NCBI GenBank assembly: GCA_902761755.1
Contig: CACWLP010000001.1
Location: 62,001-126,000, forward strand
Direction: 5' to 3'
DNA: 64,000 nt
Origin: an uncultured Eubacteriales bacterium
GTDB taxonomy: Bacteria > Bacillota > Clostridia > Christensenellales > Aristaeellaceae
This document shows positions 26,296 to 34,726 of this stretch, piece after piece; the first letter of the stretch is position 1, and each line of letters starts with the position of its first letter. The notes below the pieces were generated by a model. It was given only the letters and a program-made list of their open reading frames with translations. It had not been told where the DNA came from and searched no databases. The position numbers were made by a program, and so were the translations under genes.

Positions 26296-26541
26296 ATGGA
26301 TAAGAAAAAGGCCATCATCGCTGTTGTGTGCGTCATCGTTCTCGTTGTCGCCGCCATCCTGATCTTCAAGAAGCCCGCTGCCAAGGACGCCGTCAGCTCC
26401 GCCGTGGAAGCTGTCAAGGACACCGCGAGCAAGGTTGAAGAGACCGTGAAGGACACCGTGAGCAAGGTTGAAGAGACCGTGAAGGATGCCACCGAAAAGG
26501 TGGAAGAAGTCGCCAGCGCTGTCGAAGAAGCCACCAAGTAA
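26296..26541 (+). CDS. Small membrane-anchored amphipathic-repeat protein
   Basis: An 81-residue protein. A short MDKKK start is followed by one membrane helix (6-24) and then a soluble tail built from 11-residue repeats of the type VEETVKDTVSK (three near-copies: AVKDTASK, VEETVKDTVSK, VEETVKDATEK). Such 11-mer helices resemble LEA/apolipoprotein repeats or a long coiled coil lying along the envelope. AAGGAG lies 11 bases before the ATG; an open frame exists upstream without a ribosome site. A strong promoter and a terminator make it a monocistronic, probably abundant protein. Function unknown. Confidence 0.75.
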   Translation: MDKKKAIIAVVCVIVLVVAAILIFKKPAAKDAVSSAVEAVKDTASKVEETVKDTVSKVEETVKDATEKVEEVASAVEEATK

Positions 26542-26659
26542 TGACAGCCGGATCCCGCAAAGGTCCCTGGCTCCGCTTTCTGGAAAGCGGAAAACAGGCC
26601 CCGGGCGGGAACAATGCGGAAGGGCAAACGCCCGTCGGGCGTTCAGTGAACCGCGTTTC

Positions 26660-26686
26660 ATCGCTCCTTAAAGGGAGCGATTTTTT
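26660..26686 (+). terminator. Terminator after small helical protein gene
   Basis: ATCGCTCC pairs with GGAGCGAT, followed by six T. The 118 bases between the stop and this stem contain two further small hairpins (GCTTTC/GAAAGC and an ACGCCCG/CGGGCGT stem) but no gene. Confidence 0.8.
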
Positions 26687-26729
26687 ATGCCCTGCTTTCC
26701 CCATCCGGCAGAGAAAGGCTTGACAGGCA

Positions 26730-26738
26730 TGGTAAAAT
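26730..26738 (+). promoter_or_regulatory. Possible extended -10 promoter for exporter operon
   Basis: TGGTAAAAT carries the TGn extension with a TAAAAT box. A TTGACA at 26720-26725 is too close to serve this box; paired instead with TAAACG at 26744-26749 it makes a second weak candidate. Confidence 0.35.
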
Positions 26739-26792
26739 ACAGGTAAACGCTGTATCTTCACTTTTTCGTGCCCGGCCTGCAAAGGAGACGCC

Positions 26793-27752
26793 ATGAGCTA
26801 CATTGCGGTGGAAGCCCTGAACAAAGCCTTTACCGTGCGCAAAAAACGGGAAAAGGGCCGTTTGCTGCGGGAAAAAAGCACCGTCCAGGCCCTGAAGGAC
26901 GTTTCCTTTTCCATTGAGCAGGGCGAGCTGGTGGGCTATATCGGGCCCAACGGCGCGGGCAAGTCCACCACGGTGAAGATCCTCTCCGGCATCCTCACCC
27001 CGGACGGCGGCAGCGTCACCGTGGGCAGCCGGGTACCCTGGAAGGAAAGGAAGGAGCACGTGCGCCATATCGGCGTGGTGTTCGGCCAGCGCACCCAGCT
27101 GTGGTGGGACGTGCCCATCCTGGACAGCTTCTCCCTCCTGAAAGACATTTACCGGGTGCCCCGGGAAGCATATGAAAAGCGCCTGGAAGCGCTGACGGAA
27201 GCCCTGCAGCTCACCGACCTTTTGCGCACGCCTCTGCGCCTCTTAAGCCTGGGCCAGCGGATGCGGGCGGAATTGTGCGGCTCCCTGCTCCACGGGCCGG
27301 AATTGCTTTTCCTGGACGAGCCCACCATCGGCCTGGATGCGGTGAGCAAGCTGGCGCTCCGGGAATTCCTGCAGAAGGAAAACCGGGAAAACGGCACCAC
27401 CATCCTGCTGACCACCCACGATATGGAGGATATCGCCGCCCTCTGCCCCCGGGTGATGGTGCTGGGCCACGGGCAGAAGCTCTACGACGGGGCGCTGACG
27501 GATCTGCTCGCCCGCTACGATACCGACCGGGTGATGACCGTGCGCTTGGGCGGCGATCTTCCGCCGCTGCCGCCGTGCTGCCAGGTGCAGCGGGACGGGG
27601 AAAACGCCCGCATCACCTACTCCCCGGAGCAGCTGCCCACGGCGGACCTGATTACCCTGCTGCAAGCCGCGGGGCCCCTCCGGGAAATGACCATCCAGGG
27701 CCAGAATGTGGACCGCCTCATCGCCGCCATGTACCGGGAGATGGACCTATGA
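26793..27752 (+). CDS. ABC-2 type exporter ATP-binding protein
   Basis: A 319-residue ATPase of the viologen/daunorubicin exporter style. Walker A is GPNGAGKST near residue 52, the signature is LSLGQRMRAEL, and Walker B is LLFLDEPTIGLD with H-loop TTHDMED. The long N-terminus with KREKGRLLREKSTVQALKDV and the GVVFGQRTQLWWDVP Q-loop region are characteristic of the subfamily partnered with DUF990-type (ABC2_membrane_6) permeases. AAAGGAG precedes the ATG. The next gene starts within its stop codon. Substrate unknown. Confidence 0.9.
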   Translation: MSYIAVEALNKAFTVRKKREKGRLLREKSTVQALKDVSFSIEQGELVGYIGPNGAGKSTTVKILSGILTPDGGSVTVGSRVPWKERKEHVRHIGVVFGQRTQLWWDVPILDSFSLLKDIYRVPREAYEKRLEALTEALQLTDLLRTPLRLLSLGQRMRAELCGSLLHGPELLFLDEPTIGLDAVSKLALREFLQKENRENGTTILLTTHDMEDIAALCPRVMVLGHGQKLYDGALTDLLARYDTDRVMTVRLGGDLPPLPPCCQVQRDGENARITYSPEQLPTADLITLLQAAGPLREMTIQGQNVDRLIAAMYREMDL

Positions 27753-28543
27753 AAGCCTATTTTTCCGCCTTCCGCATGCGCTGGAAAATGGAGCTGCAGT
27801 ACCGGGGCGCGGTGATCGGCGGCGTCCTGTGCCAGATCTTTTTCGGGCTGGTGCTGGTGGCGGTGTACCGGGCGCTGTATCTGGGCAATCCCCAGACGGG
27901 CATGCGGCTTTCGAACATCACCACCTACGTCTGGCTGCAGCAGGCGTTTTTCCGGATGCTGCTTTCCTCCGATCCGGAGCTGATGGATAAGATCCGCACC
28001 GGGGGCATCGCCTATGAGCTGTGCCGCCCCGTGCAGCTGTACGGCTTCTATTATGCCCGCATCACCGCCCAGAAGCTGATGGGCAGCCTGCTGCGGGCCG
28101 CGCCCATGCTGCTTTTCGCCGCGCTGCTGCCGGAGGGCTGGGGCATTTCCCTGCCCGCTTCCCTGCCGGCGCTGCTGCTGGCCGCCTGCGGGGTGATGCT
28201 GGGGCTGCTGTGCGTATCGGCCATGGAGTGCATTTCCATGGGCTTCACCATGCGCACGTTGGATTTCCGGGGCGTATACGCACTGATGAACCTGCTGATG
28301 GCCACCTTTGCCGGCAACATCCTGCCCCTGACCCTGTTCCCCGATTCCTGGCAGCGGGCAATCACATTGCTGCCCTACGCCCAGATGCTGGATACGTCCA
28401 TCCGCCTCTACACCGGCGCCTACGCCCTCTCCCAAGCCCCGGCGGCGCTGCTGATCCAGGCGGTCTGGATCGTCCTGCTCGTTTCCCTGGGCCTGGCGCT
28501 CTGGGCCCGGAACCAGAAAAAGCTGATCGTGCAGGGAGGATAG
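27749..28543 (+). CDS. ABC-2 family permease (first of two)
   Basis: A 264-residue protein with about six membrane helices, starting MKAYFSAFRMRWKMELQYRG. The style (FYYARITAQKLMGSLLRAAPML, then a late helix pair with LLPYAQMLDTSIRLYTG) matches ABC-2 permeases of the ABC2_membrane_6 group. The ATG overlaps the ATPase stop by four bases. It forms a heterodimeric channel with the next gene's product. Confidence 0.85.
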   Translation: MKAYFSAFRMRWKMELQYRGAVIGGVLCQIFFGLVLVAVYRALYLGNPQTGMRLSNITTYVWLQQAFFRMLLSSDPELMDKIRTGGIAYELCRPVQLYGFYYARITAQKLMGSLLRAAPMLLFAALLPEGWGISLPASLPALLLAACGVMLGLLCVSAMECISMGFTMRTLDFRGVYALMNLLMATFAGNILPLTLFPDSWQRAITLLPYAQMLDTSIRLYTGAYALSQAPAALLIQAVWIVLLVSLGLALWARNQKKLIVQGG

Positions 28544-28545
28544 GC

Positions 28546-29346
28546 ATGGATACCGTGAAATTCTATCTCCGATCCATGAAAATGCAGCTCAAATGCCAGC
28601 TGCAGTACCCCGCCTCCTTCCTGCTGCAGACCCTGGCGCAGCTGGTGATGGAGGGCGGGGAAATGCTGGCGGTGATCCTGATCGTGGACCGGTTCGACCA
28701 CCTGAACCAATGGACGGCGGGGGATCTGTACTTCTTTTTCGGCATCATGTCCGTTACCTTTTACCTGACGGAGTGCTTCGGCCGGGGGGTCACGGGGTCC
28801 TTCCCCTCCATGGTGCGCTCCGGGCAGCTGGATACGCTGCTTCTGCGTCCCCGGGGCGTGCTGACCCAGGTGATCTGCTGGGCCATCGATCCCCGGCGTA
28901 TCGCCTGTATCGCGGTGGGCACGGCGGCGCTGGTGATGGGCAGCCGCATGGCGGCGGTGCAGTGGACCTTCCTCAAAGCCCTGGCGCTGATCGAAGCCAT
29001 GGCGATGGGCGGCATCCTGATCCTGGGGCTGTTCCTCATCGAAGGGATCTTCACCATCCGGTCCGTCAAATCCGTGGAGCTGGTGAACGCCCTCACCTAC
29101 GGCGGGCGCAGCGCCTGCGAATACCCCATCGACGTGTATCCCCGGCCCCTACGGGTGCTTTTCACCGTGATCGCGCCCTTCGCGCTGACGCTGCAGTGCC
29201 CCGCGGCCTATATCCTGGGCAAGCCGCTCTACGGCTGGCCCGATTGGGCCGCCTTCGTAACGCCCCTGTCCGGGCTCGTGTCCTTTTCCGCGCTGTATCT
29301 CCTGTTCCAGCATGCCATGCGGCATTACCGCTCTACGGGGAGTTGA
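28546..29346 (+). CDS. ABC-2 family permease (second, DUF990-like)
   Basis: A 266-residue protein with six predicted helices. GDLYFFFGIMSVTFYLTECFGRG and SGQLDTLLLRPRGVLTQ are typical of the DUF990/ABC2_membrane_6 family, the second half of these exporters. GGGAGGA is placed six bases before the ATG, and the gene starts two bases after the previous stop. With the two upstream genes it forms a complete exporter; recO follows at once and probably shares the transcript. Confidence 0.85.
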   Translation: MDTVKFYLRSMKMQLKCQLQYPASFLLQTLAQLVMEGGEMLAVILIVDRFDHLNQWTAGDLYFFFGIMSVTFYLTECFGRGVTGSFPSMVRSGQLDTLLLRPRGVLTQVICWAIDPRRIACIAVGTAALVMGSRMAAVQWTFLKALALIEAMAMGGILILGLFLIEGIFTIRSVKSVELVNALTYGGRSACEYPIDVYPRPLRVLFTVIAPFALTLQCPAAYILGKPLYGWPDWAAFVTPLSGLVSFSALYLLFQHAMRHYRSTGS

Positions 29347-29350
29347 TCCT

Positions 29351-30076
29351 ATGCCGTCCGTTACCACCCAGGCCATCGTGCTGCGCCATGCCGATTACCG
29401 GGAGCACGACCGGATGCTGACGCTGCTCTCCCCCGGCATGGGCCGGATCGAAGCCCTGTGCCGGGGCTGCAAGCGCCCGGGCAGCCCGCTTCTCTCCGCC
29501 GGCGAATGGTTCACCCTGGGAGAGTACGTGCTCTATACCGGCAAGGGGCACATGACCGTCACCTCCTGCCACGTTTCCGAATCCTTTTATCCCCTGCGCA
29601 CGGATTACGAGCGTCTGCAGTACGCCACCTACCTGCTCTCCATCGCCGAAGCCGCCGCCCAGCCGGGCGACCGGGCGGTGGAGCTGTTCACGCTGCTGGC
29701 CCGGTCCCTGTCCCGTCTGGCTTACGGCGAGAAGGACCCCCAGGCCGTGGCCGCGGCGTTCCTGCTGCATTTTTCCGCCATCAGCGGCTACCGCCCCCGG
29801 CTCAGCCACTGCGTCCTGTGCGGGCGGCGCATGGAGGACGCGGAGATCCGCCTGATGGATACGGAAAACGGCGGCCTGGTGTGCCCCCAATGCGCCGACG
29901 CGCGCCAGAGCCTGCGCGCCGTCACGGCGGACCAGGTGCGCTGGATGCGGGACGTATTGGAAAAGGGCATCGACAAAACCGACCGTCCCGCCGCCGACGC
30001 CCCCGGCCCCCTGCTGGGGCTGTATGTGGAAAGCCGGATGGAAAAACCCATCCGGCATAAGGGGCTGTGGCGATAG
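29351..30076 (+). CDS. recO: DNA repair protein RecO
   Basis: The RecFOR mediator that loads RecA on SSB-coated single-stranded DNA. The 241 residues show the N-terminal OB fold (TTQAIVLRHADYREHDRMLTLL, then GMGRIEALCRGCKRP) and a helical C-terminal domain with a zinc site, CVLC near 157-160 and CPQC near 181-184. Length is normal. The ATG at 29351 has GGGGAG before it; an ATG 39 bases upstream lies inside the permease gene. Location after a permease gene is unusual, since recO often follows era. Confidence 0.93.
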   Translation: MPSVTTQAIVLRHADYREHDRMLTLLSPGMGRIEALCRGCKRPGSPLLSAGEWFTLGEYVLYTGKGHMTVTSCHVSESFYPLRTDYERLQYATYLLSIAEAAAQPGDRAVELFTLLARSLSRLAYGEKDPQAVAAAFLLHFSAISGYRPRLSHCVLCGRRMEDAEIRLMDTENGGLVCPQCADARQSLRAVTADQVRWMRDVLEKGIDKTDRPAADAPGPLLGLYVESRMEKPIRHKGLWR

Positions 30077-30109
30077 AAAGGAAACGGATGGGCCCCTGCG
30101 CGGCCCCGC

Positions 30110-30263
30110 AAAAAGAGGATGTTGCGTAAAGCCAATCTGCAACATCCTCTTTTTTTCAGGGATATTGGTTTTCATGAGTCCCCCAGGGACGAGAGGAAAA
30201 GGCGTTTTATTTCGATCAAATGGAGGATCCATTTGATCGAAGGGGCTGTGCAACAGCCCCTTT
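30110..30263. repeat. Dispersed structured repeat, copy 1 (short form)
   Basis: A non-coding element after recO, sharing its two ends almost base for base with 53854-54190 after recN. It contains three inverted repeats: an 11-bp stem at 30115-30149, a 13-bp-arm palindrome at 30212-30240 (TCGATCAAATGGA ... TCCATTTGATCGA) and a 7-bp stem at 30242-30260. No transposase-like frame is present. It may be a small mobile element or a structured terminator unit. Confidence 0.8.
30115..30156 (+). terminator. Terminator formed by repeat copy 1
   Basis: GAGGATGTTGC pairs with GCAACATCCTC, followed by seven T, 38 bases after the recO stop. On the minus strand the stem is followed by five T, so it may also stop the convergent lytTR transcript. 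Confidence 0.82.
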
Positions 30264-30265
30264 CG

Positions 30266-31027
30266 TTATCCGAAGCGTTTTTCCAGCTCCTCGTATTTTT
30301 CGTGGGTGATCAGCGCGTCGTGATCCGTTCCCTCCAGGCGCACCACGTAGGTCCAGCGACCGTAGGGGGTGATGTCCCGGATGCGGCGCAGATTGATGAT
30401 ATAGCTCTTGTGGCAGCGGAAGAAAATATCCGGATCCAGCCTCTCCTCGGTTTCCCCCAGGGTCTCGGAAAGCACGTAGCGCCCGTTGTTCTCGGTGTAG
30501 ATCACGGTGGCGCGGTCCTCCCGCTGCACCAGGAGGATATCCTGCATGTCCACGAAAGTGACGCCGTCCCGATGCTTGAGCATCAGCCGGCCGGCGGCGT
30601 TCCTGGGCTCGGCGGGCCGGGGGGCGGTCAGGGGCTGCTCCGGCGAACGGCGCAGCCTGCTTTCGATCCTCTCCAGGGTCTGCTCCAGCCGGTCCAGCCG
30701 GAAGGGCTTCACCAGGTAATCAAAGGCGTACACCTCGAAGGCTTCGCCCATGTATTCCTCGTGGCCGGTGGCGAAGATCAGCACGCAGGCGGGGTTCTGA
30801 TCCTGGATGAGCCGGGCGCATTCGATGCCCGTTTTTCCCGGCATATCCACGTCCAGGAACACCACCTGGGGCCTGAGCTTCTCATACAGCGCCATGCACT
30901 CGTCCCCGGTCACGGCCTCCCCCGCCACAAAAAATCCGTCCGTATCCTGGATTTTTCTGCGCAGGATCAGCCGCATGCCGGGGTCGTCGTCGGCGATCAG
31001 AACGGAAATCAGCGCCTTTTCGGTCAT
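30266..31027 (-). CDS. LytTR-family response regulator
   Basis: A 253-residue two-domain regulator. The receiver domain (1-122) has ADDD acid pocket residues (12-14), phosphoacceptor Asp 59 in VVFLDVDMPG, and Lys in DYLVKPF. The LytTR DNA-binding domain (about 145-253) includes IYTENNGRYVLSETL, FFRCHKSYIINL and ending VRLEGTDHDALITHEKYEEL. GGGAGGA precedes the ATG, which overlaps the upstream gene's stop (ATGA). No histidine kinase is encoded nearby; the gene lies at the end of the nfeD-floA operon. Targets are unknown. Confidence 0.9.
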   Translation of the reverse strand: MTEKALISVLIADDDPGMRLILRRKIQDTDGFFVAGEAVTGDECMALYEKLRPQVVFLDVDMPGKTGIECARLIQDQNPACVLIFATGHEEYMGEAFEVYAFDYLVKPFRLDRLEQTLERIESRLRRSPEQPLTAPRPAEPRNAAGRLMLKHRDGVTFVDMQDILLVQREDRATVIYTENNGRYVLSETLGETEERLDPDIFFRCHKSYIINLRRIRDITPYGRWTYVVRLEGTDHDALITHEKYEELEKRFG

Positions 31028-31545
31028 GCCCGGATCCTCCCGCAGCGCGCCCGGGACCGGCGGCCCAGGATCTCGCTGTAGATCACGCCCTGCAGAAGCG
31101 CCTGGGCGTTCAAAAATTCCTCCGTGCCCGGGGTGGGCTTATCCAGATCTTCCACCACGGGGCCGTTCAGCATGTAGTCATGGCAGCAGTCCTCGCCCTC
31201 GGTGCCCACGCCCTCGACCCCCATCACCGGGGCCGGGGAGTGCATGTGCGGCTCCATGGGCTTGGTCACGTGGGGCGCGGCCGGATGCACAGGCCGGGCG
31301 TTCATGGCCTGCGCCAGGGGCTTGCGCGGCGCAGGCTGCATGGGCCTGCCCGGCTGCATGGGCCGGGGAGCCTGGGGCCGCTGCGCCTGGTGCCGCTGGG
31401 GAGCGCGCTGCTGGGGAGCGCCGCCGTTCTGCTGCATCTGCTGCTGTTGGGCGGCTCTTTGCTGCTGACGTTTTTTCTCGTTGTTCTTGTTCACAGCGCT
31501 GATGATCGCGGAAATGATCACAAAGATCAGCCATGCGTAGGGCAT
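31024..31545 (-). CDS. Gln/Pro-rich membrane-anchored protein
   Basis: A 173-residue protein with an N-terminal membrane helix (MPYAWLIFVIISAIISAVNK) and a low-complexity Gln/Pro/Met/Arg middle (residues 25-95, many PQR and MQP steps). A conserved-looking C-terminus, CCHDYMLNGPVVEDLDKPTPG ... LLQGVIYSEILGRRSR, is the only ordered part. The start at 31545 is preceded by AAAGGAGG at ten bases; an upstream in-frame ATG lacks a site. It lies between floA and the LytTR gene and may be a membrane adaptor. No family recognised. Confidence 0.6.
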   Translation of the reverse strand: MPYAWLIFVIISAIISAVNKNNEKKRQQQRAAQQQQMQQNGGAPQQRAPQRHQAQRPQAPRPMQPGRPMQPAPRKPLAQAMNARPVHPAAPHVTKPMEPHMHSPAPVMGVEGVGTEGEDCCHDYMLNGPVVEDLDKPTPGTEEFLNAQALLQGVIYSEILGRRSRARCGRIRA

Positions 31546-31617
31546 TGATTCGCGGCCTCCTTTCACCGCAGGCTCGGGAAGGGCGGCGTCATGCCGCCCC
31601 TCCCGGCGGGTCGCGTT

Positions 31618-32622
31618 TTACTTCTTGCCGTCCAGGGGCTTGGGGGCTTCCGCGGCGGGCGCGGCGGCCTTGGCGATGCCGGTGCGCATTTCCGTATCGG
31701 CGATGGTGTTCTGCATCTGATAGTAGTCCATCACGCCCAGCTTGCCTTCCCTGAGGGCCTCGGCCATGGCCAGGGGCACTTTCGCCTCGGCTTCCACCAC
31801 CTTGGCGCGCATCTCCTGCACGGCGGCCTTCATTTCCTGCTCGTGGGCGACGGCCATAGCGCGGCGTTCCTCGGCTTTCGCCTGGGCGATGCGCCGGTCG
31901 GCCTCGGCCTGATCCATCTGCAGCTGGGCGCCGATGTTGCGGCCCACGTCGATATCCGCGATATCGATGGACAGGATCTCGTAAGCGGTGCCCTTGTCCA
32001 GGCCCTTGTCCAGCACGGTCTGGGAAATGGAATCGGGGTTCTCCAGCACGGCCTTGTGGGTGGTGGAGGAACCGATGGTGGTCACGATGCCTTCGCCGAC
32101 GCGGGCGATGATGGTTTCTTCGCCGGCGCCGCCCACCAGACGCTCAATGTTGGTGCGCACGGTGACCCGGGCTTTGGCCCGCAGCTCGATGCCGTCCTGG
32201 GCGATGGCGGCCACGGGCGGAGTCTCGATGACCTTGGGCAGCACGCTCATCTGCACGGCCTGGAGCACGTCGCGGCCGGCCAGGTCGATGGCGCAGGCGG
32301 TGGTGAAGGAAAGGTTGATGCTGGCCTGCTTGGCGGAGATCAGGGCGTTGATGACCCTTTCCACGTTACCGCCGGCCAGGAAGTGGGTTTCCAGCATATC
32401 GGTGGTAACATCCAGGCCGGCTTTTCGGGCTTTGATGTAGGCGTTGACGATCTTCTGGGGGCTGATGCGGCGGAAGCGCATGCCGATCAGGGACACGATC
32501 TTGACCGGAGCGCCCGACGCCCGGGCGTTGATCCACAGCCCCACGGGCACGTAACGGAAGAATATGACAGCGATGATGAATACGATGGCAACCAGAATGA
32601 CCCACAGCAGCTCCGCGTTCAT
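31618..32622 (-). CDS. floA: Flotillin-like protein FloA
   Basis: A bacterial flotillin that organises functional membrane microdomains. The 334 residues begin with a membrane-inserted hairpin/helix (8-28), continue with the SPFH domain ([22 protein letters not shown] ... [15 protein letters not shown]) and a Glu/Ala-rich coiled coil ([23 protein letters not shown]). Sequence and length match FloA (YqfA, 331 residues in B. subtilis). GGGAGAA precedes the ATG. It is preceded by nfeD, the usual partner. Confidence 0.95.
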   Translation of the reverse strand: MNAELLWVILVAIVFIIAVIFFRYVPVGLWINARASGAPVKIVSLIGMRFRRISPQKIVNAYIKARKAGLDVTTDMLETHFLAGGNVERVINALISAKQASINLSFTTACAIDLAGRDVLQAVQMSVLPKVIETPPVAAIAQDGIELRAKARVTVRTNIERLVGGAGEETIIARVGEGIVTTIGSSTTHKAVLENPDSISQTVLDKGLDKGTAYEILSIDIADIDVGRNIGAQLQMDQAEADRRIAQAKAEERRAMAVAHEQEMKAAVQEMRAKVVEAEAKVPLAMAEALREGKLGVMDYYQMQNTIADTEMRTGIAKAAAPAAEAPKPLDGKK

Positions 32623-32679
32623 TGTTTCTTTCTCCCTTCTTCTTTCAGCTCATTGATTCAGCATTTCGTTTCTGATGCG

Positions 32680-33180
32680 TTATCCGCGGACGGCGCGCAC
32701 CACGATCTTCGCGCCCTCCACCTTTTCCACCCGGACCTTCACGTCCTTTTCCAGGTACTGGCCTTCGGACACCACGTTCAGGCGCACCCCGTCGAATTCC
32801 GCGAATCCCACGGGATTGAGCACCGTAACGGTGACGCCCTCCTTGCCCAGCAGCGCCTCCGTCTCCTCGTGATCCATGGTCTGGGTCACTTCCTTGAGGA
32901 TCAGGTCGGATCTGCTGATCTTCCCCGTGGCGGCGGACTTGATGGATGCCGATATGGCGATCCCCGCCAGCGCCAGGGTGATCAGCGTCACCGCCAGCCC
33001 TGCGGCCGGGCCATAGTGGTTCCAGGTGATGAAGATGCCGATGGCCGTCAGGATCAGCCCGGAAATCCCCGGCAGCCCGAACCCCGGCACGAACACCTCC
33101 ACCACCAGCAGCGCCACGCCTGAAAGCAGACATAAGATCAGCGGCAGATTGGTCACGATAAAATCAAATACCGCTTCCAC
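32680..33180 (-). CDS. NfeD-family membrane protein
   Basis: A 166-residue short NfeD. Three membrane segments (about 10-75, with VEVFVPGFGLPGISGLILTAIG) precede a C-terminal OB fold (LLGKEGVTVTVLNPVGFAEFDGVRLNVVSEGQYLE...). NfeD proteins partner with flotillins and are encoded next to them. I start at GTG 33180 because GGGAGG lies just before it; the frame continues upstream without a start signal. First gene of the operon nfeD-floA-31024-lytTR. Confidence 0.88.
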   Translation of the reverse strand: MEAVFDFIVTNLPLILCLLSGVALLVVEVFVPGFGLPGISGLILTAIGIFITWNHYGPAAGLAVTLITLALAGIAISASIKSAATGKISRSDLILKEVTQTMDHEETEALLGKEGVTVTVLNPVGFAEFDGVRLNVVSEGQYLEKDVKVRVEKVEGAKIVVRAVRG

Positions 33181-33216
33181 GCTTCTTCGCCTCCCTTTTT
33201 GCACTTTGACGGAAAC

Positions 33217-33222
33217 ATCATA
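33217..33222 (-). promoter_or_regulatory. -10 box for the nfeD-floA operon
   Basis: TATGAT on the minus strand, 37 bases upstream of the nfeD GTG. The -35 region (TTTTCA, 18-19 bases away) is weak. Confidence 0.4.
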
Positions 33223-33285
33223 GCACAGGGGGCGGGCCGCTGAAAAGGCTGTTTGCTCCAAAACCCGCTTTTCGCGTCTGAAATG

Positions 33286-33870
33286 TCACAGTCCGCGCCG
33301 CAGATCCGCCGCCAGGGCCTTCACATCCTGCTCGTACACCGGAGCCAGGGCCCTGCGGTAAATGATGGAAGCGGGATGGTACAGCGCGAACAGCGGCCTT
33401 CCCGCCAAGCTTTCCATCCAGGTGCCGTGGCAGTCCCCCACGGTGCGCTTGCCGTCGGTGAGCGCCCGGAGCGGCACGTTGCCCAGCGTCACGATGGCCC
33501 GGGGGCGCACCGCCGCGATCTCCCGGAGCAGCCAGGGCGTGAAAAGGGACAGCTCCTCCTTATTCGGCGCCCGGTTGCGCTTCCGCCCGGTGGGGCCCGT
33601 TTCCGTGGGGCGGATCTTCACCGCGTTGGAAACGAAGATTTCTTCCCTTTTCAGGCCCGCCAGCAGCAGGAATTCATCCAGGTTCTTCCCCGCCTTGCCC
33701 ACAAAGGGCCGGCCCTTGACCACCTCGGTTTCCCCGGGGGCTTCGCCCACCAGCATCAGCGCCGGGCCGTCGCTTTTCCCTTCGCCCAGCACCAGGGGCT
33801 TATCCTCCCCCGGCCACAGGGGCCGGAAAAACGAGAGCATTTCCTGATACACCTTTTCTACCCCGGCCAC
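33286..33870 (-). CDS. Uracil-DNA glycosylase-like protein without Fe-S cysteines
   Basis: A 194-residue protein of the uracil-DNA glycosylase superfamily. Motif A is LVGEAPGETEVVKGRPFVG and the second motif is YHPASIIYR, both as in family 4/5 enzymes that excise uracil from DNA. The four cluster cysteines of family 4 are missing: the N-terminal region has none and the segment AVKIRPTETGPTGR replaces the usual C-bearing loop. GTG start with GGGAGGG upstream; it lies 13 bases after the cysteine-bearing paralogue, so the pair is cotranscribed. Activity may differ from the true family 4 enzyme. Confidence 0.82.
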   Translation of the reverse strand: MAGVEKVYQEMLSFFRPLWPGEDKPLVLGEGKSDGPALMLVGEAPGETEVVKGRPFVGKAGKNLDEFLLLAGLKREEIFVSNAVKIRPTETGPTGRKRNRAPNKEELSLFTPWLLREIAAVRPRAIVTLGNVPLRALTDGKRTVGDCHGTWMESLAGRPLFALYHPASIIYRRALAPVYEQDVKALAADLRRGL

Positions 33871-33883
33871 GGTATCCCTCCCG

Positions 33884-34447
33884 TCAGGCGTCCGCCAATT
33901 CTTTCAGCTTGTCCCGCACGGATTGCAGATCGTGCCAGGCGTCGCGCTTCTTGCTTTCGTCCCGCAGCAGGGCCGCGGGGTGATAGGTGGGCATGAACCA
34001 CACGCCCTTCTTTTCCGCCCAGATGCCCCGATCCCGGGTGATGCGGATCTGATCGCCCAGCACCGCCCGGGCGGCGGTGGCCCCCAGCAGCACGATCACC
34101 TTCGGCCGCACCAGGGCGAACTGAGCCCGCAGGTACGGCATGCAGGCCGCGGCCTCCTCCGGCAGCGGCGCCCGGTTCTGGGGCGGGCGGCACTTGACCA
34201 CGTTGCAGATATACACCTGCTCCCGCGTCATGCCGATGGCTTCGATCATTTTCGTCAGCAGCTGCCCGGCCCGGCCCACAAAGGCGAGGCCCTGCAGGTC
34301 TTCATCCGCGCCGGGGCCCTCGCCGATGAACATGAGATCCGCGCTGCCGCTGCCCTGCCCCGGCACCTTATGATGGATCTGCCGGCACAGGCCGCATTTT
34401 TCGCACTTTTCGATCTCCGCGTGCAGCGAATCCCAGGAAACCTCCAT
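33884..34447 (-). CDS. Type-4 [4Fe-4S] uracil-DNA glycosylase
   Basis: A 187-residue DNA repair enzyme that removes uracil arising from cytosine deamination. The N-terminal CEKCGLC (15-21), then CNVVKCRPP and a Cys in AAACMPYL supply the cluster ligands; motif A is [19 protein letters not shown] and the His motif is YHPAALLRD. Length and order fit family 4 (about 190-200). AAGGAGG precedes the ATG. It is followed at once by a paralogue lacking the cysteines. Confidence 0.93.
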   Translation of the reverse strand: MEVSWDSLHAEIEKCEKCGLCRQIHHKVPGQGSGSADLMFIGEGPGADEDLQGLAFVGRAGQLLTKMIEAIGMTREQVYICNVVKCRPPQNRAPLPEEAAACMPYLRAQFALVRPKVIVLLGATAARAVLGDQIRITRDRGIWAEKKGVWFMPTYHPAALLRDESKKRDAWHDLQSVRDKLKELADA

Positions 34448-34483
34448 GCCAACGCCTCCTTAGTATGCCCGGTTTTCCCGCCG

Positions 34484-34711
34484 TTACTGAAACCGGGTGC
34501 GCAGGATGGAAAAGGTGCTGGACACATCCTGGGCCAGCCAGGATACCAGCGAAAAAATCAGCGCCAACAGCACCAGGATCACGATCACGCCCAGCACCAC
34601 GCCCAGGAAATCCATCATCCCGGCGGCCAGGCGGAAATGCTCCCGCCGGTCTTCCTTTTCCCATTTTTTCCGCTGTTCGTATTCCTGACGGCCTGGCTGC
34701 CGGGTCATCAT
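34484..34711 (-). CDS. Small single-helix membrane protein
   Basis: A 75-residue protein: a charged N-terminal half (many Arg, Lys, Glu; residues 1-30) and one hydrophobic helix (about 33-58, MMDFLGVVLGVIVILVLLAL). GGAGGA lies before the two ATG codons. It sits between trmL and the glycosylase gene on the same strand with short gaps. Not recognised; probably expressed because of its ribosome site and operon position. Confidence 0.6.
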   Translation of the reverse strand: MMTRQPGRQEYEQRKKWEKEDRREHFRLAAGMMDFLGVVLGVIVILVLLALIFSLVSWLAQDVSSTFSILRTRFQ

Positions 34712-34726
34712 CCTTCATTCCTCCGA

